This document shows, piece after piece, positions 10,892-19,469 of a stretch of 64,000 nt of DNA. The first letter of the stretch is position 1. Every line of letters begins with the position of its first letter. The notes below the pieces were generated by a model. That model saw nothing but the letters and a program-made list of their open reading frames with translations, searched no databases and had not been told where the DNA came from. The DNA comes from Sediminitomix flava (GTDB lineage Bacteria > Bacteroidota > Bacteroidia > Cytophagales > Flammeovirgaceae). The stretch covers positions 1 to 64,000 of the forward strand of contig NZ_QGDO01000003.1 of the NCBI RefSeq assembly GCF_003149185.1, written 5' to 3'. The translations under genes were made by a program, and so were the position numbers.

Positions 10892-10999
10892 TTACGATTC
10901 TAGCTTCAAACTTACAGGTGTTAATTCATTGAAGTATAAAGACCATGTTAGCTGAGTATAAAAGACTGACTCAAGAAAGTCTGTTGCAGCTAGAGTCAT
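10892..10999 (-). CDS. Possible 35-residue small protein
   Basis: An ATG at 10999 opens a 35-codon frame ending at 10892, about 110 bp upstream of an orphan minus-strand terminator. The peptide (begins MTLAATDFLESV, ends SLKLES) matches nothing I recognise and has no clear ribosome-binding site. Its position before a terminator is the only support; chance is quite possible. Confidence 0.2.
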   Translation of the reverse strand: MTLAATDFLESVFYTQLTWSLYFNELTPVSLKLES

Positions 11000-11389
11000 C
11001 GTTTAGCGTGGTTTTACTAATGACTAAAATGGTTTTATGTCTTTCGAAAGATGTGCTTTGTTAAAAGATATAATTAAAGTGTGTAGTTATATAATCATGT
11101 AAAGAGATCTTAAGAATATTTTAAATAATTTGATTACGGAAATCTTAAATATTAGTCTAAGGTTCATTATTTCAGTCTGTTAGAGGGCTTAATTTACTCT
11201 AAGTATTCGGACTGGTTTACAGACCATTTTTGTTTTAAGAACAGCTTTTTACACAGGTTCTGATCATTTGAAAATCTCAAAACTGTTTAGCTTTCCTTAA
11301 GCATCATTAAAATCGATCTCATCACTAACTATACATATTTTTATAACTAATCAATTACTAACTATCCATTACGCTAAAACGACTATTAA

Positions 11390-12589
11390 ATGAAAAATTC
11401 AATTATTAAACTTGGCATCTCGGTACTTATAGGCTTGATTATTTTTTCATGTTCGCCCACTGAAGAAATCAAATTCAACGAAACGGTTGATCCAGATTTA
11501 GCAAGTATTGTTGAGGACAATTATGTTGTGTTTTTAAAGGAAAGTTCAACTTCCAATGCAAGACAATCTCGCCTTTCATATATCGAAAGACAGGAGGTTA
11601 TGACTGAGGATGCTGGTAATTTTGCCTCAGAGTTCAAGCTATCAAAGCTTAATGTGAACAAAGTTTATGGAGGGGTATTGAACGGCTTCTCTGTTAAAAT
11701 TCAAGACAAATCAACTCTAGAGCAAATTACGAATGATCCAAGAGTTTTAAGAGTAATAAAAGATGAAATAATAACGCTTAATAAACCAACAACCAATGAT
11801 GAGGTAAGTGCTTCTTCTACGCAAACCATTCCTTGGGGAATTACAAGAGTAAATGGAGGTGTAAACTACACAGGTAGTAATGTTGCTTATGTGATGGACT
11901 CTGGTATTGATTTAGACCATCCTGATCTTAATGTTGATGAAACTTTGGGTTTCAACGCTTTCACTAGAGGTAGAGACGGACGTTCGTTGGATGACTTAGA
12001 TGGTCATGGAACTCATGTAGCAGGTACGATAGCTGCTATCAATAATGATATTGGTGTAATAGGTGTGGCAGCAGGTGCTACAGTTGTTCCTATAAAAGTG
12101 CTAAATTCTAGAGGTAGTGGTTCTTACTCTGGTATTATTGCAGGTATTGACTTTGTTGCAGCCAATGGTAGTGTTGGCGATGTAGCAAATATGAGCCTTG
12201 GTGGAGGTGGTTATACTCCTCTTGACGATGCCGTAACACTTGCTGCACAATCTTCTGGCGTGAAATTTATCTTAGCAGCAGGAAATGAAGCACAAGATGC
12301 AAGTAATGTTTCACCTGCTCGTGCAGAAGGTACAAATGTTTTTACAATCTCTGCTTCAGATATAAATGATAACTTTGCTTCTTTCTCTAATTACGGAGCT
12401 CCAGTAGATTGGTGTGCACCAGGTGTTAATATTCTATCTACCTTCCCAGGTGGACGTTATGTTTCTTATAATGGGACATCAATGGCTGCGCCACATGCTG
12501 CTGGAATTTACTTATTAGGAGCTGCTAAAGTTTCTGGTACTGTGAATAACGACCCTGATGGTAATCCTGATCCAATAATCAGTAGATAG
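11390..12589 (+). CDS. Subtilisin-like serine protease (S8 family), lipoprotein
   Basis: The protein has 399 residues. The signal sequence ends in a lipobox with Cys21 (IIFSC). Residues about 45-130 resemble an I9 inhibitor propeptide (YVVFLKE to VLRVIKDEI). The catalytic domain follows from about 145 with all three S8 residues: Asp170 (YVMDSGIDLDHPD), His207 (DGHGTHVAGT), Ser364 (NGTSMAAPHAAG), and the oxyanion Asn299 (AAGNE). It belongs to the proteinase K/aqualysin type and ends without a C-terminal secretion domain. Predicted role is extracytoplasmic protein degradation. It is a single gene followed by its own terminator. The stop codon lies within a 20-bp palindrome. Confidence 0.93.
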   Translation: MKNSIIKLGISVLIGLIIFSCSPTEEIKFNETVDPDLASIVEDNYVVFLKESSTSNARQSRLSYIERQEVMTEDAGNFASEFKLSKLNVNKVYGGVLNGFSVKIQDKSTLEQITNDPRVLRVIKDEIITLNKPTTNDEVSASSTQTIPWGITRVNGGVNYTGSNVAYVMDSGIDLDHPDLNVDETLGFNAFTRGRDGRSLDDLDGHGTHVAGTIAAINNDIGVIGVAAGATVVPIKVLNSRGSGSYSGIIAGIDFVAANGSVGDVANMSLGGGGYTPLDDAVTLAAQSSGVKFILAAGNEAQDASNVSPARAEGTNVFTISASDINDNFASFSNYGAPVDWCAPGVNILSTFPGGRYVSYNGTSMAAPHAAGIYLLGAAKVSGTVNNDPDGNPDPIISR

Positions 12590-12600
12590 TACTATCTACT
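12581..12600. repeat. 20-bp perfect palindrome over the protease stop codon
   Basis: AGTAGATAGT followed directly by ACTATCTACT forms an uninterrupted palindrome that includes the TAG stop codon at 12587-12589. It lies 20 bp upstream of the intrinsic terminator. Confidence 0.7.
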
Positions 12601-12620
12601 CGATAGTTAGTCATGAGAGA

Positions 12621-12651
12621 TAAAGGCAGCAAAGCGCTGCCTTTATTTTTT
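12621..12651 (+). terminator. Intrinsic terminator of the protease gene
   Basis: A perfect 10-bp stem (TAAAGGCAGC at 12621-12630, GCTGCCTTTA at 12636-12645) with a 5-nt loop is followed by a T-rich tract, 32 bp after the stop codon. Confidence 0.85.
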
Positions 12652-12820
12652 TATATTCATCGTGAGCAAATGCAAAACACTAGACTTTTCTTATTAGGTT
12701 AGAAATTCTATATCGTTTTGATCGCATTGAGCTTCAAAAAGTAGGAGTGTGTTGAACAATGAAATGCAAAATTTTAGTTTTCTGATTAATCTTATGTGAA
12801 AAGGGCGTGAAAAAGTGGAT

Positions 12821-13408
12821 TTAAGCCACGTGTGGACGGACCTCTCCCAGGTAAGTCAACTTCTTTTTCGACTGTTGAAGCTCTCTGTAAATCTTTTCAA
12901 GTATGACTTTAGGGCTTAAAGCTAAGATTTGACCATAAAGCACATCAACCATAGTAGAAAATTTCCAGCCTTCGTGACGGAAAAGGAGCAAGTAGAGAAA
13001 AGCATCTTTGCGGTAATCAAACTTCTTTAGCTCATTTGGGAAAGATCGCCAAGTAAAAAATGAGTAAACCTTATCTCTAAATGGGATACTGAATGTTGGC
13101 TTCCTTCCAATACTACTATCTGAAAACCATCGGATATCTCTTCTTTTTGCATAAAGTTGATACGGCTTTTTCTTTTGGCTATACGACTTTTGTTTGGGTA
13201 AACTGCCGACTCTTTTCTTTCGAGCAAGGTAGAGCGAGTGTGCATAATCGGGGTCATAGCTACCATCTTTTTTCCTATTGCGTTTCAATTCACGATATAG
13301 GCTAGACGCAGCCACCTCCAAACATTCTGCAATAAAGCTAATGCTTAGTTTCAGTTCTAGCCCTTGAGCTAGAAGTTTTCTTTCGATATGTCGGAGGTTT
13401 TGAGACAT
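12821..13408 (-). CDS. Stand-alone IS30-type HTH protein without DDE transposase domain
   Basis: The protein has 195 residues. Residues 1-70 read like the IS30 family N-terminal helix-turn-helix (HIERKLLAQGLELKLSISFI, then SSLYRELKRN, Y-PDYAHSLYLARKKR). The remainder (basic, aromatic, with WRSFPNELKKFD and RHEGWKFSTMVDVLYG) does not contain the D-D-E catalytic core of about 150 residues expected in IS30 transposases of about 320-380 residues. No continuation was found downstream on the minus strand, and I saw no terminal inverted repeats. It could be a truncated transposase or a domesticated DNA-binding protein. The long intact frame favours a retained gene. Confidence 0.6.
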   Translation of the reverse strand: MSQNLRHIERKLLAQGLELKLSISFIAECLEVAASSLYRELKRNRKKDGSYDPDYAHSLYLARKKRVGSLPKQKSYSQKKKPYQLYAKRRDIRWFSDSSIGRKPTFSIPFRDKVYSFFTWRSFPNELKKFDYRKDAFLYLLLFRHEGWKFSTMVDVLYGQILALSPKVILEKIYRELQQSKKKLTYLGEVRPHVA

Positions 13409-13856
13409 TGGAATTTACACTCTTCTGAAGAGATAGTTTGATAGCAAAAATCATGCTATTCGTGTGAATAGAATCATAAAACACCTAAATCAAGATTTAA
13501 AGAGGTTTCTAAATTAGGTTTCACTTTATATTCATAAATAGATTTAATATGAAGCACAGGGATTTCAGTGAGCTTGATAAGTAAGTGACAAATTTCAAAG
13601 TTATTAATGCTCACGAGGATTAAAAAATCAAATAAATTTAGCCTACTCATAAAGAATGGTTTTTAGTGGGATCGATTTTCAAAAAACTAATATAAATATC
13701 CCCCAAAACAGTAACGTAAAGGGGGATTAGGTATAGTATAATTATATACCAAGAATAAAAAATTAGCTAGTGTTTTTAATTACTAATGCTCTACTTTGAA
13801 CTCAAAATGTGTTACAGCTAAAAGTAGTAAAGTTAAGACCTTAGAACTGAGCTGTA
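13409..13856. other. 448-bp intergenic region, little recognisable content
   Basis: This AT-rich spacer lies between two minus-strand genes. The only feature seen is a hairpin with ATCCCCC/GGGGGAT arms at about 13695-13724, downstream of the HSL-like hydrolase gene. The right part may be its 3' untranslated region and the left part the promoter of the IS30-HTH gene. No gene-like frame was seen. Confidence 0.4.
13695..13724 (-). terminator. Hairpin downstream of the HSL-like hydrolase gene
   Basis: ATCCCCC and GGGGGAT arms enclose a 16-nt loop. On the minus strand it is followed by AT-rich sequence rather than a clean T-run, so it is a weak terminator call about 130 bp after the stop codon. 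Confidence 0.4.
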
Positions 13857-14927
13857 TTAATTTATATACTTCTGAATATACTTTGCCATTTTTTCTACAG
13901 CAACTTTAGTTTCAGTTGATTCAGTAGATTTAATTTGGAATACGTGAGGCATTCCTTCATAAATATCCAAAGTTACATTTTGACCAGCCATATCAATTGC
14001 TTGGTATAAACGGATAAAGTTACTTAGGAAGATTTCTCTAGTACCTCCTTGGATTAATGTAGGTGGGAAACCTTTTGTAAAATCACCATAGACTGGAGAA
14101 ACATAAGGATGCTTTTGATCTTTTGGATCTGCATAAGCATCAGCCGAAGGTCCTAATACTTTTTTATAAACGTAGTTTGATTCGGCATGTTTGAGCGTCA
14201 TATATGTATCTCCTGTTTCAGTGATATCTGCCCAAGGAGACCATAGCACAACCACAGCAGGCATACCAAGACCTTCATCTCTTAATCTCAACACAGATCC
14301 TCCTACAAGACCTCCGCCCGCAGAGTCACCGAAAATACCGATGTTTTCCATAGTGAATCCTTGTGCATTCAAACCTTTGAAAACATTCACTACTTCACCT
14401 GTAATATCTTTCCATTGTGCATTTGGAGCAACTGTATAATCAATCGAGATCACTCTCATTCCTGTAGCATTAGCAGCAAGGGCCGCACTTGTGATTGTGT
14501 TATCAGCACTAAACATTGTGTAGCCACCACCATGAGTATAAATCAAACGTTTTCCGTCTTCCTTCCATCCTTTCGGTGTAATTTCTAAAACTCGAATGCC
14601 TCCAATTTTTTGTTCCTCAACAGTGATTTGATATTTTTCTTTCACATCTGCTTCTCTTCCAAATGCTACTTTAGACATTATGGCATTCAATTGCTTCCAA
14701 CCTTCAATATTATCAGCAGCAGGTGCAGTTGGTCCCGCAGCTGGGTTAGGTGTATTTTTAAAGATATTTTCCCAACTTTCAGAAACGGTTGAAGCAGCAT
14801 AATTTCTTATATCAACATCAGATGGTATAGATTCTTGTGCATAAGATATTGTAGCAACAGAGGCCATAGCAAATAAGGTTAAAACTGATCTTTTAATTTG
14901 TTCTAGTGATTTGAATATTTTTCTCAT
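13857..14927 (-). CDS. Exported alpha/beta hydrolase of the HSL (hydrolase-3) family
   Basis: The protein has 356 residues with a signal peptide ending near ISYAQ. It carries the HSL-family oxyanion motif HGGGY (132-136), the nucleophile elbow GDSAGG with Ser202, a likely acidic residue at Glu298 (GGTREIFLSN) and the catalytic His328 (GMPHVF). Family members hydrolyse short-chain esters; the natural substrate is unknown. It is the last gene of a same-strand series (metallo-beta-lactamase protein, porin, epoxide-hydrolase-like enzyme). The 129-bp gap upstream contains a promoter-like TAAATTTG, so it may also be transcribed on its own. Exported location suggests action in the periplasm or at the surface. 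Confidence 0.88.
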   Translation of the reverse strand: MRKIFKSLEQIKRSVLTLFAMASVATISYAQESIPSDVDIRNYAASTVSESWENIFKNTPNPAAGPTAPAADNIEGWKQLNAIMSKVAFGREADVKEKYQITVEEQKIGGIRVLEITPKGWKEDGKRLIYTHGGGYTMFSADNTITSAALAANATGMRVISIDYTVAPNAQWKDITGEVVNVFKGLNAQGFTMENIGIFGDSAGGGLVGGSVLRLRDEGLGMPAVVVLWSPWADITETGDTYMTLKHAESNYVYKKVLGPSADAYADPKDQKHPYVSPVYGDFTKGFPPTLIQGGTREIFLSNFIRLYQAIDMAGQNVTLDIYEGMPHVFQIKSTESTETKVAVEKMAKYIQKYIN

Positions 14928-14960
14928 GTTCTATTTGTAATTTTTTCGTTGTATTGATAC

Positions 14961-14970
14961 TACAAATTTA
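14961..14970 (-). promoter_or_regulatory. Putative -7 promoter element of the HSL-like hydrolase
   Basis: On the minus strand the sequence TAAATTTGTA matches the Bacteroidota -7 consensus TAnnTTTG, 34 bp upstream of the start codon. The -33 element was not assigned with certainty. Confidence 0.45.
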
Positions 14971-15056
14971 CATACCTATACCCCTTTCTTTACTTCTTAT
15001 TGGTTCATTCAATGATCCAATACGGTCAAATCTATCTCAATAAACATTGGCTCTTA

Positions 15057-15893
15057 TTACCCTTTATACTCTTTGATAAAATCCAAAATAATTGGATTTA
15101 ACTTATCTGAAGCGTCCATGGTAATCCAGTGGCTCACTCCTTCAAATGTATGATACTTAAAGTCGCCGTCAACAAATTCAGCTGTTCCAGCCATTTGTTC
15201 TTCAGCTAATGCCATATCTCCTGTACTCCACACAGCTTGTACAGGGATTGTTGCATTTGGTAATGGTAATTCTCCCGAAAATGCCGCCATAAAATTAGCT
15301 CTATACCAGTTTAGACCTGCTGTCATTCTTCTTGGGCGAGAAAGCGCTGTAATCCACGTTTCTACTTCAGGGTGATTTTCTACAAATGCTCTGAATAAAG
15401 CCCAATCATCTTTCGCTAACATGGTTTCAGCAATTCCTTCAAACTGATAGAATAATGCATACCAACCTAATTGTTTTTGACGGATTCCCGCCTTTGCGTA
15501 AGAGTTTGGATGACCTACAGATAATGGCATATAACACTCAAAACGATCTGCATGAACAGTGGCCAAATACCAACCAACAAATGCTCCGAAATCATGCCCC
15601 ACTAATCTTGCTTTTTGAACCCCTAAATGATCCATCAATGCTAATGCATCAGCGGCAATTTTATCTATTGTATAATGCTCAACACCTTCTAATAACTCAC
15701 TATCACCAAATCCACGTTGATCAGGAGCAATTACTGAAAAACCTGCTTCTACTAATGGACCTATTTGATTTTCCCATAAATCTGCTGAGTCTGGAAATCC
15801 ATGTAATAATAATACCGCTGGACCTTCGCCTTCATAAACATACTTAAGATTAATGCCATTAATAATTTCTGATTTTTTTTGATATTTCATCAT
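15057..15893 (-). CDS. Epoxide-hydrolase-like alpha/beta hydrolase
   Basis: The protein has 278 residues from the Met-Met start at 15893. An upstream ATG at 15959 would overlap the porin gene and adds a non-conserved stretch. The family pattern is clear: HGFPDSADLW oxyanion region (31-40), nucleophile Asp101 in GHDFGA, and catalytic His255 (GVSHW). An Asp rather than Ser nucleophile is typical of soluble epoxide hydrolases and haloalkane dehalogenases; the HGFP motif favours epoxide hydrolase. There is no signal peptide, so it is probably cytoplasmic, unlike its exported neighbours. It starts 31 bp downstream of the porin gene, likely in the same operon. Substrate unknown. Confidence 0.85.
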   Translation of the reverse strand: MMKYQKKSEIINGINLKYVYEGEGPAVLLLHGFPDSADLWENQIGPLVEAGFSVIAPDQRGFGDSELLEGVEHYTIDKIAADALALMDHLGVQKARLVGHDFGAFVGWYLATVHADRFECYMPLSVGHPNSYAKAGIRQKQLGWYALFYQFEGIAETMLAKDDWALFRAFVENHPEVETWITALSRPRRMTAGLNWYRANFMAAFSGELPLPNATIPVQAVWSTGDMALAEEQMAGTAEFVDGDFKYHTFEGVSHWITMDASDKLNPIILDFIKEYKG

Positions 15894-15924
15894 TATATAT
15901 TTTTGGTTTGAAAAAAGTTTTCTG

Positions 15925-17328
15925 TTAAAAGAAGTATCTCGCTTTGATTGTTGGTGCAAATACGAAGTTGTTTGCTGGGTTGAACGATGGGTTCATTACA
16001 AACTGAGCACCTGGTGTTAACCACATATCTGGGAACAGTAGCATTTTCCAATATACTTCTGCTTGCCATTGACCTTCTGTACGTAGTGGCCCCAACAAAG
16101 TACTTAGGAATTTCTCATCCTCTGTAGTCGGGTTATTCAGTTTATCTGCATTTACAGGGTTGATTCTTGAATAGTTTATTGCAAAGTTTAATTCACCTTG
16201 AATATTAAAAGGTTGTAATAGAGCAACACCTGCGGATGCTACGATATCTGATAAAGTTGCGGCACCTGCTGCACCACCAGTAATATTACTCCAAGCACCA
16301 TTGGCAAAACCTACTACATTTCCCCATTGCTTACTACCGTGTACTTTCACTGACCAACCTGGCTCAGAAAAATCTGAATACAATGTTTCTGCAGCTCTAT
16401 CCGTCCACATTACTGTAGCATGTAAGTGGTCAAAATCGTTTGCTCCACGCACCCAGTGCTTACCTACTTCTAAACCAGCAACCACTGTTCCGTGTCTTAA
16501 TCCACCCCAGTCAATGATACCACCAATCTGGTTGTTATCTTGTACAATACCTGAAACATAAAGTTCTGAATCTGCGATTGGTTTCCAGTTAAAGGCAACA
16601 CCTACTGAAGATGCACCCATTGGTAAAACATGCCAAGGCACTGTGTTAGCACTATTCGAAAAGGCTACTCGGTTATCTTTGAATCGGTTAAAGTCTAAAA
16701 CGCCTAGTGGAGAAATATAACCTGCTCTAATCCAAGCACGGTCTTTTTTAAACTTTTGCTCCCAGAATACGAATGGTAAAGTAGCTCCACTCCAAACGTT
16801 GGTCATATCAACACCACCACCTATACCTGTGGATACCAAAATAAACATTGGCGAGATATCACCATATCCATGTCTAACATCCATTACGACATTAAGACTA
16901 CCTTCCCAATCTTTTCCTTTATTAATTGGTGTCCATTTAAAATCCATGGCAAATACACCAGCGCCAGCAGTATTTCCCATCTGAGGGAATTTTAAATGTG
17001 ATTGAGGAACAATAGAAAAAACATTGTGATAACTGGCTCCAATTTGGATACCCGTTCTTTCATACAACCCTTCTTTCCATTTAAAATAAGGCCCAATATT
17101 CATATTGACGATAGCTCCTGGTTCTGGAAAGCTATGATTCAAATCTGTTTTAATATCTCTAGGCTGTTCTGGTGTTAAGCCCTCAAGATTAGGATAATGT
17201 GGTAGCGTATCTGCATCGTATCTTATATCCTTTTGTTTGTTTTGAGCATAAGATTGATTGATAAAAGCTCCCGTGATACATATTAATATCAACAGAGACT
17301 TGCTAATTGGTTTTATAATAGATTTCAC
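15925..17328 (-). CDS. OprB-family carbohydrate-selective-type porin
   Basis: From a GTG at 17328 the protein has 467 residues and begins with a standard signal peptide (KSIIKPISKS, cut near NQSYAQ). ATG codons at 17442 and 17430 would add about 35 residues that mask this signal, so the GTG is preferred. The rest has alternating aromatic and glycine beta-strands with OprB features (GPYFKWKEGLYERTGIQIG, FKWTPI, AELYVSGIVQDN-type strand pairs) and ends in Phe (KARYFF), as expected for an outer-membrane barrel. OprB porins pass sugars and other small solutes. Its place between the alkylsulfatase-like gene and two hydrolases suggests it admits their substrate, which is inference. Confidence 0.82.
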   Translation of the reverse strand: MKSIIKPISKSLLILICITGAFINQSYAQNKQKDIRYDADTLPHYPNLEGLTPEQPRDIKTDLNHSFPEPGAIVNMNIGPYFKWKEGLYERTGIQIGASYHNVFSIVPQSHLKFPQMGNTAGAGVFAMDFKWTPINKGKDWEGSLNVVMDVRHGYGDISPMFILVSTGIGGGVDMTNVWSGATLPFVFWEQKFKKDRAWIRAGYISPLGVLDFNRFKDNRVAFSNSANTVPWHVLPMGASSVGVAFNWKPIADSELYVSGIVQDNNQIGGIIDWGGLRHGTVVAGLEVGKHWVRGANDFDHLHATVMWTDRAAETLYSDFSEPGWSVKVHGSKQWGNVVGFANGAWSNITGGAAGAATLSDIVASAGVALLQPFNIQGELNFAINYSRINPVNADKLNNPTTEDEKFLSTLLGPLRTEGQWQAEVYWKMLLFPDMWLTPGAQFVMNPSFNPANNFVFAPTIKARYFF

Positions 17329-17465
17329 TTTATTGTTGGTTATATCTTTAATTTGATTTTGTAGGAATATTGTATGTAGAAAGCTTTGATTGCTCTTTAC
17401 ATTTTTTGAGTAGATGTATGCGATAGTCATTGGATCGACCATCGCATACTTGAGAAGATCATTTA

Positions 17466-19265
17466 TTAGATCGCATCAAAGTTATTGAATAACGATACTG
17501 CTGTTTGCTCTCCTACTATCTGGATTTTATTTCCTTCAATTAAACCTTCAATTGACTGAGGATTAGTGAAGAAAGCTAGGAATGTTTCCTTATCCATCTT
17601 TAGAGTAGTTTGAACAGCATTCTTATACTCATTGATATTATCTATATATTGACAAACCCCTTTTCTAACGTGGAAACCTGCTAATTGCTGATTACTATCT
17701 GTAATTTCGATGGCAATAACATGATCACAGTTCTCTGTAGCTTCAGGATTGATTCTTACTCTTAAAGCATCAATAAACTTATTTGCATCTTTATCAATCT
17801 CAAATGGTTGAGGAGCAATATTCTTAGGCATTGGACCAACACCTGTCAAGCCTCTACCTTGAGATAATAAGAAACCTCTAGCAATTGATGAAGTTTGAGA
17901 ATAACCAGTTTCGATCATTAATTCTCCTTTCCACTTCAAAAGATCTTGGTTGTTTTCGTCCAATACTAACAAGTGGTTGATCAATTCCATACTCCAAAGC
18001 AACTCTTTATTTTCTTGAGCTTCTTTCGCTAATTCTACTACTTTATCATAACCTCCTAACGCAGGTATTAAACGCTCAGCTCTTGCTTTTGGAGGAAGTG
18101 TCAACATTGTTGAAGCATCTCCGTTCCACCATCCCATTGCAATATTTGCGATATAAGGAGGATACCAAGTTAGTGTTCCGTAGTTTTGAGACAATTCTGG
18201 AGTATTCAACATGTGCTCAGGTAATTTCACGAAGTCACGTAATTCCTCAGGACCCTTACCTTGAAGCATACCTCTTAATGTTTGGTCCATCACCAATCGC
18301 AAGAAGTCACCATATGCACTCAAACGTTTTGCAATCTCTTCTTTACCAACAACTGCTCTCGCATTTACGTTGATCAAGATTTCCGGAGATAACTCCTCTA
18401 AAACATCAATTGATTCTACCCAGAAAGCTGGATCTCTGTAGTCCGCACCTCTTGGCGTATAAAGGTTAGGCATCATTGGAGCAAAATTGTTCGTAAACGC
18501 AATATTTCTCGATGGCACCCAAAGTGTCAAACAATCATCTGTATCACTTCCACCTTTAGTAAAGAACTGAAGATCCAGTCCTGCGATGTTCATCATCTCA
18601 CCGTTTTCCACCTCTTTTGTTACAGGTTGGAATCCACCCGGTTCGTAGTTCAGAGAGAATCCAACTGCACTATCTTCACCTTCTTTTGGAAGATACATTT
18701 GCACTTGCTGGATTAATCTACCCCATTGTAATGGCTGAAGTTCTGGGAAGTTACCACCTGTTCCTCCACTATTCGCCATATTGTAATTTACTTTCGGGTG
18801 ACCGATGATCATCACATCTTCCTCACCTTCAGTAATATATTTTGCACCGTGTACATAGTGAGAGTGACTATAAATTACGGCTTTAATAGGTTTGTCAGTA
18901 ACCTTACGAATTTCCTCTTTATATCTGATACCGTCTTCGCTATTTTCTCCTGCATCGTATACAATAACACCCTCAGGAGCTACGATAAATGAAGCATTAA
19001 GACCTACACCAGTAATAACGTAAAAGTCTTTTGCAATTTCTATAGTCTCTTTCTTTTGATAAAAAACTTCATCTAATTCACTGAATACTTGCTTATGGGC
19101 TTTACCGCCATTGGCTCCCACACCATATTCTACATCTATTCCCATCGCATAATTTAAAGAAGGATCTTTAAATTTACCTTCCTTATCTTGGGCGTTTACA
19201 TTATTCATAAACACAAATGCTGAAAGCACTGTAGCTGCTAATACATTTCTTCTTGTTGATTTCAT
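17466..19265 (-). CDS. Exported alkylsulfatase-like metallo-beta-lactamase fold protein with degenerate metal site
   Basis: The protein has 599 residues with a signal peptide ending near NVNAQ. The layout follows SdsA1/BDS1 alkylsulfatases: metallo-beta-lactamase domain (about 75-330), the family motif NLYTPRGADYRDP, an alpha-helical dimerisation domain (about 340-460) and a C-terminal SCP2-like domain (about 480-599). The metal motif normally HxHxDH reads H134-S-H136-Y-V138-H139, with Val for the Asp. The other acidic and His ligands of SdsA1 also seem absent: the position before NLYTPRG reads TNNFAPMMP, and the later His region reads NVNARAVVG. Classical sulfatase activity is therefore doubtful. 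It is the first gene of the series and divergent from an AraC regulator. Confidence 0.82.
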   Translation of the reverse strand: MKSTRRNVLAATVLSAFVFMNNVNAQDKEGKFKDPSLNYAMGIDVEYGVGANGGKAHKQVFSELDEVFYQKKETIEIAKDFYVITGVGLNASFIVAPEGVIVYDAGENSEDGIRYKEEIRKVTDKPIKAVIYSHSHYVHGAKYITEGEEDVMIIGHPKVNYNMANSGGTGGNFPELQPLQWGRLIQQVQMYLPKEGEDSAVGFSLNYEPGGFQPVTKEVENGEMMNIAGLDLQFFTKGGSDTDDCLTLWVPSRNIAFTNNFAPMMPNLYTPRGADYRDPAFWVESIDVLEELSPEILINVNARAVVGKEEIAKRLSAYGDFLRLVMDQTLRGMLQGKGPEELRDFVKLPEHMLNTPELSQNYGTLTWYPPYIANIAMGWWNGDASTMLTLPPKARAERLIPALGGYDKVVELAKEAQENKELLWSMELINHLLVLDENNQDLLKWKGELMIETGYSQTSSIARGFLLSQGRGLTGVGPMPKNIAPQPFEIDKDANKFIDALRVRINPEATENCDHVIAIEITDSNQQLAGFHVRKGVCQYIDNINEYKNAVQTTLKMDKETFLAFFTNPQSIEGLIEGNKIQIVGEQTAVSLFNNFDAI

Positions 19266-19292
19266 ATTCTCGTTCTATTTGTAATTTGATAA

Positions 19293-19350
19293 TACAAAAG
19301 TACAGCAAGGGAGATCGGTCAGCCACTCTTATAGGTTCAGGTGATAATCC
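19293..19350 (-). promoter_or_regulatory. Promoter and candidate AraC operator (class 2) of the alkylsulfatase-like operon
   Basis: On the minus strand TACTTTTG (19295-19302) fits the -7 consensus TAnnTTTG, 30 bp from the start codon. Upstream of it, the plus-strand word TCCAAAAAG (19338-19346) within GGTGATAATCCAAAAAGTTC matches words upstream of the DUF3604 gene and of the TonB receptor. The adjacent AraC gene at 19470 is the likely regulator. Confidence 0.4.
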
Positions 19351-19411
19351 AAAAAGTTCAAGAGTACTTATTGGTGTAAATTATTGTAGAAAAAGTATCG
19401 ATCCTTCTTTA

Positions 19412-19462
19412 TAAACAATTTGAACTTCATGGATTGTTTATATTGTAGATCTAACCTACAAT
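19412..19462. repeat. Two short inverted repeats upstream of the AraC gene
   Basis: TAAACAAT (19412-19419) pairs with ATTGTTTA (19433-19440), and ATTGTAG (19442-19448) pairs with CTACAAT (19456-19462), ending 7 bp before the AraC start codon. They could be an autoregulatory site or an mRNA leader hairpin. Confidence 0.4.
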
Positions 19463-19469
19463 TCCATTT

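Larger units (their letters stand above)
10528..11389. other. 862-bp intergenic region with an orphan minus-strand terminator
   Basis: This AT-rich spacer separates two divergent genes and is longer than their promoters need. It holds a strong minus-strand terminator (10751-10784) that does not belong to either neighbour, and a 35-codon minus-strand reading frame (10892-10999) upstream of that terminator. No larger frame or RNA family was recognised. Confidence 0.5.

Noticed and set aside
12600-13860. Complete IS30 element
   Set aside because: No terminal inverted repeats, target duplication or DDE domain could be found around the HTH gene.
17329-17442. Longer porin start at 17442
   Set aside because: It adds about 38 residues before a standard signal peptide that begins at a GTG at 17328.
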